In this document: positions 57,162-64,000 of the stretch, piece after piece
Layout of the letters: each line of letters opens with the position of its first letter
Position numbering within the stretch: the first letter of the stretch is position 1
Source of the DNA: CAVTWD01 sp963738325
GTDB lineage: Bacteria > Actinomycetota > Acidimicrobiia > Acidimicrobiales > Ilumatobacteraceae
DNA length: 64,000 bases
Direction: 5' to 3'
NCBI GenBank assembly: GCA_963738325.1
Contig: CAVTWD010000008.1
Location: 124,001-188,000, forward strand
Made by a program: the position numbers and the translations under genes
The notes under the pieces: model-generated
The model's database searches: none
Seen by the model: only the letters and a program-made list of their open reading frames with translations
What the model was told of the DNA's origin: nothing

Positions 57162-58847
57162 GTGCGACACAGGGTGTTGGGTTTTGTCGCGGTACTCGCG
57201 ACCCTGTTGGCGGGAGTGGGGCTGGTGGCTCCGGTGGGTTCGGCCGCGGCGGCCACGCTGCCCGACGGCGCCTCAGCGGAGTGGCAGTTCCTCGCCCTGC
57301 TCAACAACGCCCGCCTCACCCACGGGCGCCCGCCGCTCGTGCGTGATGGCCGCCTCGACGGGGTCGCCCGAGCCTGGTCGGCCCACATGGGAGCGGTGTA
57401 CCTCGTCACGGGTGATCCCGTGGTCAAGGTGAGCGCACCGACCAACTGCCAGATCAGCTCCCTGTGCCACCGTCCCGACCTCGTCGCCCAAGTCGGCGCC
57501 ATCGAGCCGAGCTGGCGCATGATGGGCGAGAACATCGGCGTCGGCTCGTCCGTCACCTTGCTGAACCAGAGCTTCATGCGCTCGCCGGGCCACCTCGCCA
57601 ACATCCTCGGCGCCTACAACCGGGTGGGCGTGGGCGTCCTCGTGCAGGGCCCGCGGCTGTGGGTCACTGTCGACTTCCTCTCGGGGCCTGCCATCGGCGG
57701 CACCACCGGCACCGAAGGAGCCATGGCCATCAACCCGCCCCCCGCCGGCCTCGTGCCTCCTGTCGTCACGCTCAGCTCCCGCGACCGGTACAACGCAGTC
57801 TCGCCCGTCCGCGTGCTCGACACCCGCTCGGGCCTCGGCGGCTACCGGGGCCGCCTGGCCGCGGGTGGGACCTTGCGGCTGCGGCTCTTCGGTGTGGGCG
57901 GCGTGCCGAGCAGTGCGGGTGGCGTCGCCATGAACCTCGCTGCGATCCAGCCGCTCGGGGGAGGCTTCATCACCGCGTTCCCCTGCGGTCAGGCCAGGCC
58001 GTTGGCCTCGAGCCTCAATGTCCGGCCTGGAGAGACGAGGGCCAACCACTCCGTGACCGCGCTCGATGCCACGGGCTCGGTCTGCATCTACACGTCGATC
58101 ACGACCTATCTGCTCGCCGACCTCGCTGGTTGGTACGGCGCCACCGGGTACTCCTTCAGACCCTCGAGCCCGGTGAGGGTCCTCGACAGCCGTCGGATGG
58201 GCGCTCGCACGTCCTTCGTCGTTCCCCTCGCGGGCCGCGTCAGCCGTGACGCCGGCGCCGCGACCGTCAACCTCACCGTCGTCGGGCCCGGGGGCAACGG
58301 CTACGTCACGGCCTATCCCTGCGGGCAGGCCGCGCCCGTGGCTTCGAACGTGAACTTCTTCGCCGGCGAGACCATCGCCAACCTCGCGACCGTGCGCCTG
58401 GGCGCCGGGCAGTCGATCTGCGTGCGGAGCTCGGTCGCGACCTACCTCGTCGTCGATCTCTCCGGCGCCTACGGGGCCAGCGGCGGCTCGCTCAGCGCGT
58501 CCGTCCCGGACCGCTTCATGGACACCCGCAATGCGGCGGGTGGTTGGATCGGCGCGCTCGCCGCGAAGCAACGCGTAACCCTTGCGGTCGGTGGGGCCAA
58601 CGGCTTGCCGAACACGGCTACGACCGCGGTGCTGAACGTGACGATCACGGGTGCTGCTGCCCCCGGATGGCTCGTCGCCTACCCGTGCGACATCCCCATG
58701 CCGACGGCCTCGAACCTCAACTTCCGGACGGGCGACACCGTCCCGAACCAAGTCGTGGTCCGGCTCGATGCCAGCGGACGGGTCTGCGTCTCGGCCAGTG
58801 CCCGGGTCTACGTCGTCGTCGACGTGAGCGGCTGGTTCAGCGCGTAG
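57162..58847 (+). CDS. Secreted CAP/SCP-domain protein with three RVLDTR repeats
   Basis: 561 residues from GTG 57162, behind GGAGGGAGAGGG. A signal peptide (about 1-31, ending SAAAA) precedes a CAP domain (about 38-175) with FLALLNNARLTHGRPPL, MMGENIG, FMRSPGHLANIL and RLWVTVDF. Three repeats of about 120 residues follow, opening at SPVRVLDTR, SPVRVLDSR and VPDRFMDTR and closing with DLAGWYG, DLSGAYG and DVSGWFSA. Each carries the cysteine pair (FPC/YPC and [VI]C[IV]). The CAP fold in bacteria is often extracellular with unknown or lipid-related activity. It is complete here, unlike its SpoIID cousin. The end overlaps the convergent sirtuin gene by 11 bp. Confidence 0.87.
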   Translation: MRHRVLGFVAVLATLLAGVGLVAPVGSAAAATLPDGASAEWQFLALLNNARLTHGRPPLVRDGRLDGVARAWSAHMGAVYLVTGDPVVKVSAPTNCQISSLCHRPDLVAQVGAIEPSWRMMGENIGVGSSVTLLNQSFMRSPGHLANILGAYNRVGVGVLVQGPRLWVTVDFLSGPAIGGTTGTEGAMAINPPPAGLVPPVVTLSSRDRYNAVSPVRVLDTRSGLGGYRGRLAAGGTLRLRLFGVGGVPSSAGGVAMNLAAIQPLGGGFITAFPCGQARPLASSLNVRPGETRANHSVTALDATGSVCIYTSITTYLLADLAGWYGATGYSFRPSSPVRVLDSRRMGARTSFVVPLAGRVSRDAGAATVNLTVVGPGGNGYVTAYPCGQAAPVASNVNFFAGETIANLATVRLGAGQSICVRSSVATYLVVDLSGAYGASGGSLSASVPDRFMDTRNAAGGWIGALAAKQRVTLAVGGANGLPNTATTAVLNVTITGAAAPGWLVAYPCDIPMPTASNLNFRTGDTVPNQVVVRLDASGRVCVSASARVYVVVDVSGWFSA

Positions 58848-59604
58848 TCCCGACGAGGGCTGGGAGGATCTCGCCGATCGGGCCTCGTAGCACCGCGTCG
58901 GCCAGATCGTCGAAGGGAGTGGGTTGGGCGTTGATGATCACGACGTGCGCCCCTGCCTGCTTTGCCCGTGGCACGGCATAGGCGGCCGGGTAGACCTGCA
59001 GGCTCGTGCCGATGGCCAGCAGCAGGTCGGCCGCTTCGGCCGCGTCGAGCGCCCGGTCGATGACCTCGGGCACCAACTCTTGTCCGAAGGAGATGGTGGC
59101 TGACTTCAGGATGCCCCCGCAGCTCCGGCAGTCAGGATCGTCCTCTCCGGCCCGCACACGGGCGAGGGCCCGTTCCATGGGCGCCTCCTCGCCGCAGCTC
59201 CAGCAGACCACTCGCCGCATGGTGCCGTGCACCTCGATCACGAGCGCCGGGCTCGTGCCGGCCCGCTGGTGGAGCTCGTCGACGTTCTGGGTGATGATCG
59301 CCGAGAGCCGCCCCTGGCGTTCAAGCTCGACGAGCGCCTGATGGCCGGCATTGGGCTCGGCCGTCCAGGCCGGCGAGTGCAATCGGCTGTGCCAGGCGCG
59401 CTTCCTGACCTCTGGATCGCTCAGGTAGTGCGACAGGGTGGCCGTCTTCTCCGCGGCCGGGTCCTTCGTCCAGACTCCGTTCGGACCACGGAAGTCAGGG
59501 ATGCCGGACTCCGTCGAGATGCCGGCACCTGTGAGCGCCACGACGCGCGTCGCGGCTCGGATCCACTCCCGCGCCTGGGTCATGGCTAGCTGCTCGGTGC
59601 TCAT
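58837..59604 (-). CDS. cobB: NAD-dependent protein deacylase, sirtuin (CobB/Sir2)
   Basis: 255 residues. VVALTGAGISTESGIPDFRG (GAGIS at 26-30), TQNVD (105-109), catalytic His126 in VIEVHGTM, zinc cysteines 134/137 and 159/162, and LLAIGTSLQVYPAA. It removes acyl groups from lysines using NAD and commonly tunes acyl-CoA-handling enzymes. ATG 59604 is set by GGAAGGAGG upstream; the frame extends higher without a site. It lies between the CAP gene (convergent) and the gene at 59.8 kb (divergent). Confidence 0.94.
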   Translation of the reverse strand: MSTEQLAMTQAREWIRAATRVVALTGAGISTESGIPDFRGPNGVWTKDPAAEKTATLSHYLSDPEVRKRAWHSRLHSPAWTAEPNAGHQALVELERQGRLSAIITQNVDELHQRAGTSPALVIEVHGTMRRVVCWSCGEEAPMERALARVRAGEDDPDCRSCGGILKSATISFGQELVPEVIDRALDAAEAADLLLAIGTSLQVYPAAYAVPRAKQAGAHVVIINAQPTPFDDLADAVLRGPIGEILPALVGTTR

Positions 59605-59778
59605 CGCCGCCTCCTTCCTCTCCCGCCCCGTGGGCCTCAGCGCCTGTCTTGACACCTTCCTGGGAATCAACGAAGATACACGTCACTTCCTCTGAAGGAA
59701 TGAAATTGATCGAAAGATAACGGAGGCGTAGTCTGGCCCTGCCGCCGGACGCCTGCCCGCTGCTGCTTGGAGGAAGCC
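59605..59778. promoter_or_regulatory. Divergent intergenic region with an AT-rich core
   Basis: About 174 bp between the sirtuin and the hypothetical gene. The stretch 59660-59735 is far richer in A and T than its surroundings. On the plus strand TTGACA (59649-59654) is followed about 20 bp later by GATACA (59675-59680). No further element could be named. Confidence 0.35.
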
Positions 59779-60240
59779 GTGCCCACCCCCTTCGACCTCG
59801 GCAACCGGCTCACCATCATCGTGCTCCCCTGGCCCGACCCACTCGTCGAGGCGGGGGGCCACGATCCCCGGTCACCATACGTCGAGCAGTTCTACTTGGC
59901 CCTCCTCGGGCCCACGCTCACCTTCCTGTTGCGGCGCATGGCCGACGGGCTCGATGCGTGGCCTGACGGCTTCGAGGCCGACGTGCACGAGCTCGCCGGC
60001 GGGCTCGGTCTCGCCAGCACGCCCGGCGGTCGTCACGGCCCCTTCGCCCGGGCGCTCCAGCGCGCCATCCGCTTCGGGTTGGCCCAGGGCCACACCAGAG
60101 GCCTGTCGGTGCGGCGCAAGCTGCCCACCCTCACCGTCCGCCAGGTCGCCAAGCTCCCGCCGGCGCTGCGGGCGGCCCATGACCAGTGGCAGGCGGAAGC
60201 GGCGTCGAGCGCGTTGCCACCGCGCCGGCCAGAGCTTCTC
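59779..60240 (+). CDS. Conserved hypothetical protein, 3' end apparently lost
   Basis: About 150 recognisable residues from GTG 59779 (GGAGG upstream): TPFDLGNRLTIIVLPWPDPLVE, DPRSPYVEQFYLALLGPTLTFLLRRMADGLD, HGPFARALQRAIRFGLA, LSVRRKLPTLTVRQVAKLPPALRAAHDQW. I recall unnamed actinobacterial proteins of this pattern with LPP[AS]L..HH.W near the end. After about residue 150 the frame stays open to 61080 but runs antisense to a leucyl aminopeptidase remnant and the adenosyltransferase, with shadow composition. The natural stop seems lost at a junction near 60240. Function unknown. Confidence 0.55.
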
Positions 60241-60249
60241 GTCGGTACG

Positions 60250-60774
60250 CTGGGAGCGGGTTGCGGGGCGAGTAGGTCAGCTTCACCGAACGAGGAGGCT
60301 CGACCGAGCCCTTGTTCACGGCGAGGAGCCCGCCGAGCGCGAGCTCCGCGATGGCCTCTTCGTCCAACACTTCGACGGCCAGGCCGCGGTCTGGCGGGCG
60401 ACCTCGGCAAGGTCACGCGCCGTCAACGAATCGGGCGGCGTGTTGATGAGCTCGCGGGCGAAGTGACGGCCTGGGCGAGGGCGCGGCCCCGTTCGGCCCC
60501 GGCGGCGACGGCGCGCGCCCGAGCTGGATCGGTGAGCAAAGTGAGGCGCTCCAACGTGCAGGGGCTGGCGTCGCTCTTCTTGGCCACGTACTTGTACGAC
60601 GCCAACACGGCGCAGCACCGCCGTCTGGCCGAGCTTGCCCTCGAAGCCGAGGGCGGCGAGGGCTCTGCGGCTGATGCCCGCGGACCTCGGCACAGGGCCT
60701 TCGCTGAAGACGGGCACGCCGAGCACGTCGGTGTCCCGGGGGGCGCTGCGGGCAGTGGTGAACGAGAGCGGCAC
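60250..60774 (-). pseudogene. pepA: Leucyl aminopeptidase remnant (N-terminal half only, several frameshifts)
   Basis: Pieces of one protein lie in different minus frames: VPLSFTTARSAPRDTDVLGVPVF from GTG 60774, then LASYKYVAKKSDASPCTLERLTLL, then FARELINTPPDSLTARDLAEVA, then VLDEEAIAELALGGLLAVNKGSVEPPRSVKLTYSP. In order these match the N-terminal domain and the domain junction of M17 aminopeptidases. At least three frame changes are needed. The metal-binding catalytic domain (the GKGITFDSGG and NTDAEGRL part) is absent; the sequence goes straight into the antisense of the hypothetical gene. This is a truncated gene. Some of the frameshifts could still be sequencing errors. Confidence 0.75.
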
Positions 60775-60784
60775 CGGACTCCTC

Positions 60785-61333
60785 TCAGCCAGGCGCCCGA
60801 GCCGCTCGGGAGTGGCCCTCCTGCCAACGTGCCAGCGTCCAGAGCAGATCGGAGAGCCGGTTCAGGTAGACGACCACGACAGAGGGCGGCGAGGCGGCGG
60901 CCACGGCGTGGCGTTCGGCGCGGCGGACGGTCGTGCGGGCGAGGTCGAGCCATGCCGCAACCATCGTCTCCCCGGGGAGGACGAACTCGGTGGGCGGATC
61001 GAAGCGCGCCGAGTACGCGTCGATCAGGGCCTCGAGGGCATCGACCATCTCGACGGTCACGGCCGAGCTGCCCGGGGTGAGCTTGTGGCGGTTCTCCGGG
61101 CGGGTGGCGAGCTCCGCCATGAGCACGTAGAGGTCTCGCTCGATGCCCACCAGGACGGCGTCCAGCTCCGAAGCGGGGCCGGCACAGGCACGAGCCAGGC
61201 CGATCACGGCCTGGGCCTCGTCCACCGTGCCGTAGGCCGCGGGCAGCTCGCTGTCCTTGCTCACCCGGCCGCCGAAGAACAACGCCGTCGTTCCGTCGTC
61301 GCCGGTCTTCGTGTAGATCTTCTCCCGCGGCAT
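60785..61333 (-). CDS. Cob(I)alamin adenosyltransferase, PduO type
   Basis: 182 residues. REKIYTKTGDDGTTALFFGGRVSKDS is the N-terminal ATP-binding signature, followed by YGTVDEAQAVIGLAR, FVLPGETMVAAWLDLARTTVRRAERHAVA and YLNRLSDLLWTLAR. It makes adenosylcobalamin from cob(I)alamin and ATP, the cofactor needed by the acyl-CoA mutase at 53 kb. ATG 61333 (MPREKIYTKTGD) is chosen; GTG 61366 in the same frame is possible. It shares a strand with, and precedes by 10 bp, the aminopeptidase remnant, and is divergent from metH, another B12 enzyme. Confidence 0.93.
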   Translation of the reverse strand: MPREKIYTKTGDDGTTALFFGGRVSKDSELPAAYGTVDEAQAVIGLARACAGPASELDAVLVGIERDLYVLMAELATRPENRHKLTPGSSAVTVEMVDALEALIDAYSARFDPPTEFVLPGETMVAAWLDLARTTVRRAERHAVAAASPPSVVVVYLNRLSDLLWTLARWQEGHSRAARAPG

Positions 61334-61510
61334 GGCCGGGGCGAGGCTATCCCGGAGCGCGCTCACCGGGGCGCGGCCGATGGCGGATCACCTTGGCTGG
61401 CGACGGGAACCGCTCGACGTTGGCGGCGCGAGTCGGCCAGCATCCGGTCGCGCTGCGCCGCGAGGCGCCCAGCCGCACTGCGTCCGGGAAGCGCCCGCCT
61501 CCGGCGTCGT

Positions 61511-61526
61511 CCAGCCCATAGGCTGG
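61511..61526 (+). promoter_or_regulatory. Small hairpin at the metH start
   Basis: CCAGCC (61511-61516) and GGCTGG (61521-61526) flank CATA, ending 5 bases before the metH ATG where a ribosome would bind. It could damp translation. No cobalamin-riboswitch core was recognised in the 165-bp leader. Confidence 0.3.
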
Positions 61527-61531
61527 CCCGG

Positions 61532-64000
61532 ATGCCCTCCCAGCCCTTCCTGGACGCCGTGCACGAACGCGTCGTCATCTTCGACGGCGCCTTCGGCACC
61601 TACATCCAGGCCTTGGAGCTTGGCCCCGACGACTTCGGCGGTCCCCATCTGGAGGGCTGCAACGAGCATCTCGTGTTCACGCGGCCCGACGCCATCGCCG
61701 GCATGCACGAGGCCTTCCTCACCGCCGGTGTCGACGTCGTGGAGACCGCCACCTTCGGGGCGTTCGCCACGGTGCTCGCCGAGTACGGCCTCGCCGAGGA
61801 GACCTACGAGCTCAACCGCGAGGCCGCCCGAATCGCTCGTGAGGTCGCGAGCGGGTTCGCCGGCGACGGGCGGGCGAGGTACGTGGCCGGCTCGATCGGT
61901 CCGGGCACGAAGCTTCCCTCCCTCGGCCACATCCGCTTCACCGAGCTCCGCGACGCCTACGAGGTCCAGGCCCGCGGCCTCGTCGATGGCGGCTGCGATC
62001 TCCTGGTCATCGAGACCTGTTACGACCTGTTGCAGGCCAAGGCCGCGCTGCTCGGGGCGAGACGGGCGGCGGCCGCCGCCGGGCGGGAAGTCCCGCTCCA
62101 GATACAGGTGACGATGGAGACCACGGGGCGGATGCTCGTGGGCTCCGAGATCGGCGCTGCGCTCGTCGCCCTCTCGGCGCTCAAGCCCGATGTCCTCGGC
62201 ATCAACTGTGCCACCGGCCCACGCGAGATGACCGAGCACCTCCGCTACCTGTCCCGTCACTCGCCCCTGCCCATCTCGGTGCTCCCGAACGCCGGGCTGC
62301 CCTCGGTCGTCGAGGGGAGCACGCACTACGACCTCAGCCCCGACGAGCTGGCCGACTTCCACCGCCGGTTCGTCAGCGAGTTCGGCGTGCGCGTCGTGGG
62401 GGGCTGCTGCGGAACGACTCCCGGCCACCTGCAGCGCGTCGTCGATGCGGTGCGCGACCTCACTCCCGCCCCGAGGAGCGCCGTCGTGGAACCGTCGGTC
62501 TCCTCGATCTACTCACCTGTGCCGATCGAGCAGGACAACTCGTTCCTCATCATCGGCGAGCGAACCAACGCCAACGGCTCGCGTGCGTTCCGCGACGCGA
62601 TGCTCGCCTCCGATCTCGACACCTGCCTGCGGATGGCGAACGATCAGATCCGCGAGGGCGCCCACGTGCTCGACGTCTGCGTCGACTACGTCGGGCGCGA
62701 CGGCACGACCGACATGGACGACCTGGCCGCACGCTTCGCCACCCAGGTCAGCGCCCCGATCGTGCTCGACTCCACCGAGCCGCAGGTGATGGAAGCCGGC
62801 CTTCGCCATATCGGCGGCCGGGCCATCCTGAACTCGGCCAACCTGGAGGACGGCGAGCTCCCTGGCAGCCGGCTCGACCGCGTCTTTTCCCTCGCTCGGG
62901 AATACGGCTGCGCTGTCATCTGCCTGTTGATCGACGAACGGGGCCAGGCCCGCGATGTCGAATGGAAGCTCGACGTCGCGCACCGCCTCCACCAGATCGC
63001 CACCGAGCGCTACGGGCTCGACGCGCACGACCTCATCTTCGACGCGCTGACGTTCCCCCTCTCCACGGGAGACGACGACCTCCGCCGCGACGCCATGCAC
63101 ACCATCGACGCGATCCGCAGGATCAAGGCGGAGATCCCCGGCGCGTACACGACGCTCGGCGTCTCCAACGTCAGCTTCGGCCTCTCGCCGGCGGCCCGCC
63201 ACACGCTGAACAGCGTCTTCCTGCACGAGTGCGTCGAGGCCGGCCTCGACTCGGCCATCGTGCACGCCGGGCGGATCATGCCCCTCAACAAGATCCCGGC
63301 CGATCAGCGCGACGTCTGCCTCGACCTCATCTACGACCGCCGGCGCGCTGCGACCGGCGGCGAGGCCGCGTATGACCCGCTGGCGGCACTGCTCGGGGTC
63401 TTCGCCGACGTGAAGGCCGCCACCGTGGAGCGGGAAGACCGCAGCGGCTGGCCCGTCGCGGAGCGGCTGAAGCATCGCATCATCGACGGCGACCGCGACG
63501 GCTTGACCGATGATCTCGACGCGGCGCTGTCGGAGGGGATGGCCGCCCTCGACGTGGTGAACGACGTCCTCCTCGACGGGATGCGGGTCGTGGGAGAGCT
63601 CTTCGGGTCGGGCCAGATGCAGCTGCCCTTCGTCCTCCAATCGGCGGAGACCATGAAGACGGCCGTCGCCCACCTCGAACCGCACATGGACCGGGTGGAG
63701 GGCCAGACGTCGAAGGGCCGCCTCGTGCTGGCCACGGTGAAGGGCGACGTCCACGACATCGGCAAGAACCTGGTCGACATCATCCTGACCAACAACGGCT
63801 ACGAGGTCTTCAACCTCGGCATCAAGGTCCCCATCGCGGACATGGTGGCCAAGGTGAAGGAGGTCGAGGCGGACGCGATGGGGATGAGCGGCCTGCTCGT
63901 CAAGAGCACGCTGATCATGCGCGACAACCTCGAGGAGCTGAACCAGCTCGGTCTCGCCGAGGTGCCCGTGCTGCTCGGCGGCGCCGCGCTGACGCGCAGC
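61532..64000 (+). CDS. metH: Methionine synthase, B12-dependent (3' end outside window)
   Basis: 823 codons from ATG 61532 with no stop before the edge. Homocysteine domain at about 1-315 (VIFDGAFGTYIQAL; zinc Cys226, 292, 293, the last two in GGCCGTT). The pterin-binding domain at about 335-610 (FLIIGERTNANGSRAF, LDVCVDYVGRDG). The B12 four-helix cap and Rossmann part from about 655 (DGMRVVGELFGSGQMQLPFVLQSAE; VKGDVHDIGKN with axial His741). The C-terminal activation domain, if present, is outside. It methylates homocysteine from methyl-tetrahydrofolate. It pairs functionally with ahcY at 7 kb. There is no clear ribosome site. Confidence 0.95.
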   Translation, partial: MPSQPFLDAVHERVVIFDGAFGTYIQALELGPDDFGGPHLEGCNEHLVFTRPDAIAGMHEAFLTAGVDVVETATFGAFATVLAEYGLAEETYELNREAARIAREVASGFAGDGRARYVAGSIGPGTKLPSLGHIRFTELRDAYEVQARGLVDGGCDLLVIETCYDLLQAKAALLGARRAAAAAGREVPLQIQVTMETTGRMLVGSEIGAALVALSALKPDVLGINCATGPREMTEHLRYLSRHSPLPISVLPNAGLPSVVEGSTHYDLSPDELADFHRRFVSEFGVRVVGGCCGTTPGHLQRVVDAVRDLTPAPRSAVVEPSVSSIYSPVPIEQDNSFLIIGERTNANGSRAFRDAMLASDLDTCLRMANDQIREGAHVLDVCVDYVGRDGTTDMDDLAARFATQVSAPIVLDSTEPQVMEAGLRHIGGRAILNSANLEDGELPGSRLDRVFSLAREYGCAVICLLIDERGQARDVEWKLDVAHRLHQIATERYGLDAHDLIFDALTFPLSTGDDDLRRDAMHTIDAIRRIKAEIPGAYTTLGVSNVSFGLSPAARHTLNSVFLHECVEAGLDSAIVHAGRIMPLNKIPADQRDVCLDLIYDRRRAATGGEAAYDPLAALLGVFADVKAATVEREDRSGWPVAERLKHRIIDGDRDGLTDDLDAALSEGMAALDVVNDVLLDGMRVVGELFGSGQMQLPFVLQSAETMKTAVAHLEPHMDRVEGQTSKGRLVLATVKGDVHDIGKNLVDIILTNNGYEVFNLGIKVPIADMVAKVKEVEADAMGMSGLLVKSTLIMRDNLEELNQLGLAEVPVLLGGAALTRS

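Noticed and set aside
59779..61080. A full 433-residue protein from the open plus frame
   Set aside because: Only the first 150 or so residues have protein-like composition; the rest is antisense to the aminopeptidase remnant and the adenosyltransferase.
61367..61531. A cobalamin riboswitch before metH
   Set aside because: GGGAA-like and GCC-rich stretches exist, but the conserved B12-box sequence and core pairing could not be found.

Overview
The window is GC-rich (roughly 70%) and almost fully coding. Its gene set points to an actinobacterium, most likely of the class Acidimicrobiia or a close relative. It carries F420 biosynthesis (CofD/FbiA and CofE), DUF3499 and DUF5719 proteins, a long-chain acyl-CoA carboxylase alpha subunit beside a biotin ligase, an LCP ligase, many GTG/TTG starts and many 4-base ATGA/GTGA overlaps. 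No tRNA, rRNA, CRISPR array, integrase or transposase was seen. The sequence looks like ordinary chromosome.

Layout. 1-5.5 kb: a minus-strand operon with a GMC (cholesterol-oxidase-like) flavoprotein, its companion domain protein, a membrane-anchored metallophosphoesterase, an alpha/beta hydrolase with a cysteine nucleophile, and an acetoacetate-decarboxylase-like protein cut by the window edge. 5.6-8.5 kb: long-form ribosome hibernation factor, a broken ComF gene and S-adenosylhomocysteinase. 8.5-24.6 kb: a cell-envelope block with a secreted repeat protein, SIS sugar-phosphate isomerase, Trm112-like protein, phosphomannomutase, a large membrane protein, CPBP protease, DUF3499, FtsH, small membrane and thioredoxin-like proteins, DUF5719 and a very large GT2/membrane protein. 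24.6-29 kb: a phasin-like protein behind a clear promoter with an operator-like palindrome, a SpoIID-repeat protein and a flippase.

29-50 kb: glycan and cofactor genes. These are a GT4, F420 genes cofD and cofE around an MFS exporter, a degenerate SDR, mannose-1-phosphate guanylyltransferase, a His-rich membrane protein, three coupled GT4 genes, GDP-fucose-synthase-like and UDP-glucose-epimerase-like enzymes, an LCP ligase, birA and accA3, a methyltransferase, a flippase-like membrane protein and an LpdA-like flavoprotein. 50-64 kb: an M15 peptidase, lysyl-tRNA synthetase, an acyl-CoA mutase large subunit, a GT87-like membrane protein, a rhodanese-ThiF protein, a CAP-domain repeat protein, a sirtuin, an aminopeptidase remnant, cobalamin adenosyltransferase and the first 823 codons of methionine synthase. 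The mutase, adenosyltransferase and MetH together imply a B12-using metabolism.

Three things stand out. (1) Gene order follows the Mycobacterium tuberculosis sahH-manB-fbiA/fbiB-manC-LCP-birA-accA3-lpdA region closely, but with FtsH, secreted repeat proteins and local glycosyltransferases inserted. (2) Three unrelated secreted proteins share a roughly 120-residue repeat with an RVLDTR signature, nine copies in all, and the six copies attached to enzyme-like domains carry a conserved cysteine pair that the other three lack. (3) At least seven frameshifts in otherwise well-conserved genes, mostly explained by a single missing base, plus one more heavily shifted and truncated gene. This may mean uncorrected assembly errors, so the affected genes are given as broken in this sequence rather than as proven pseudogenes.
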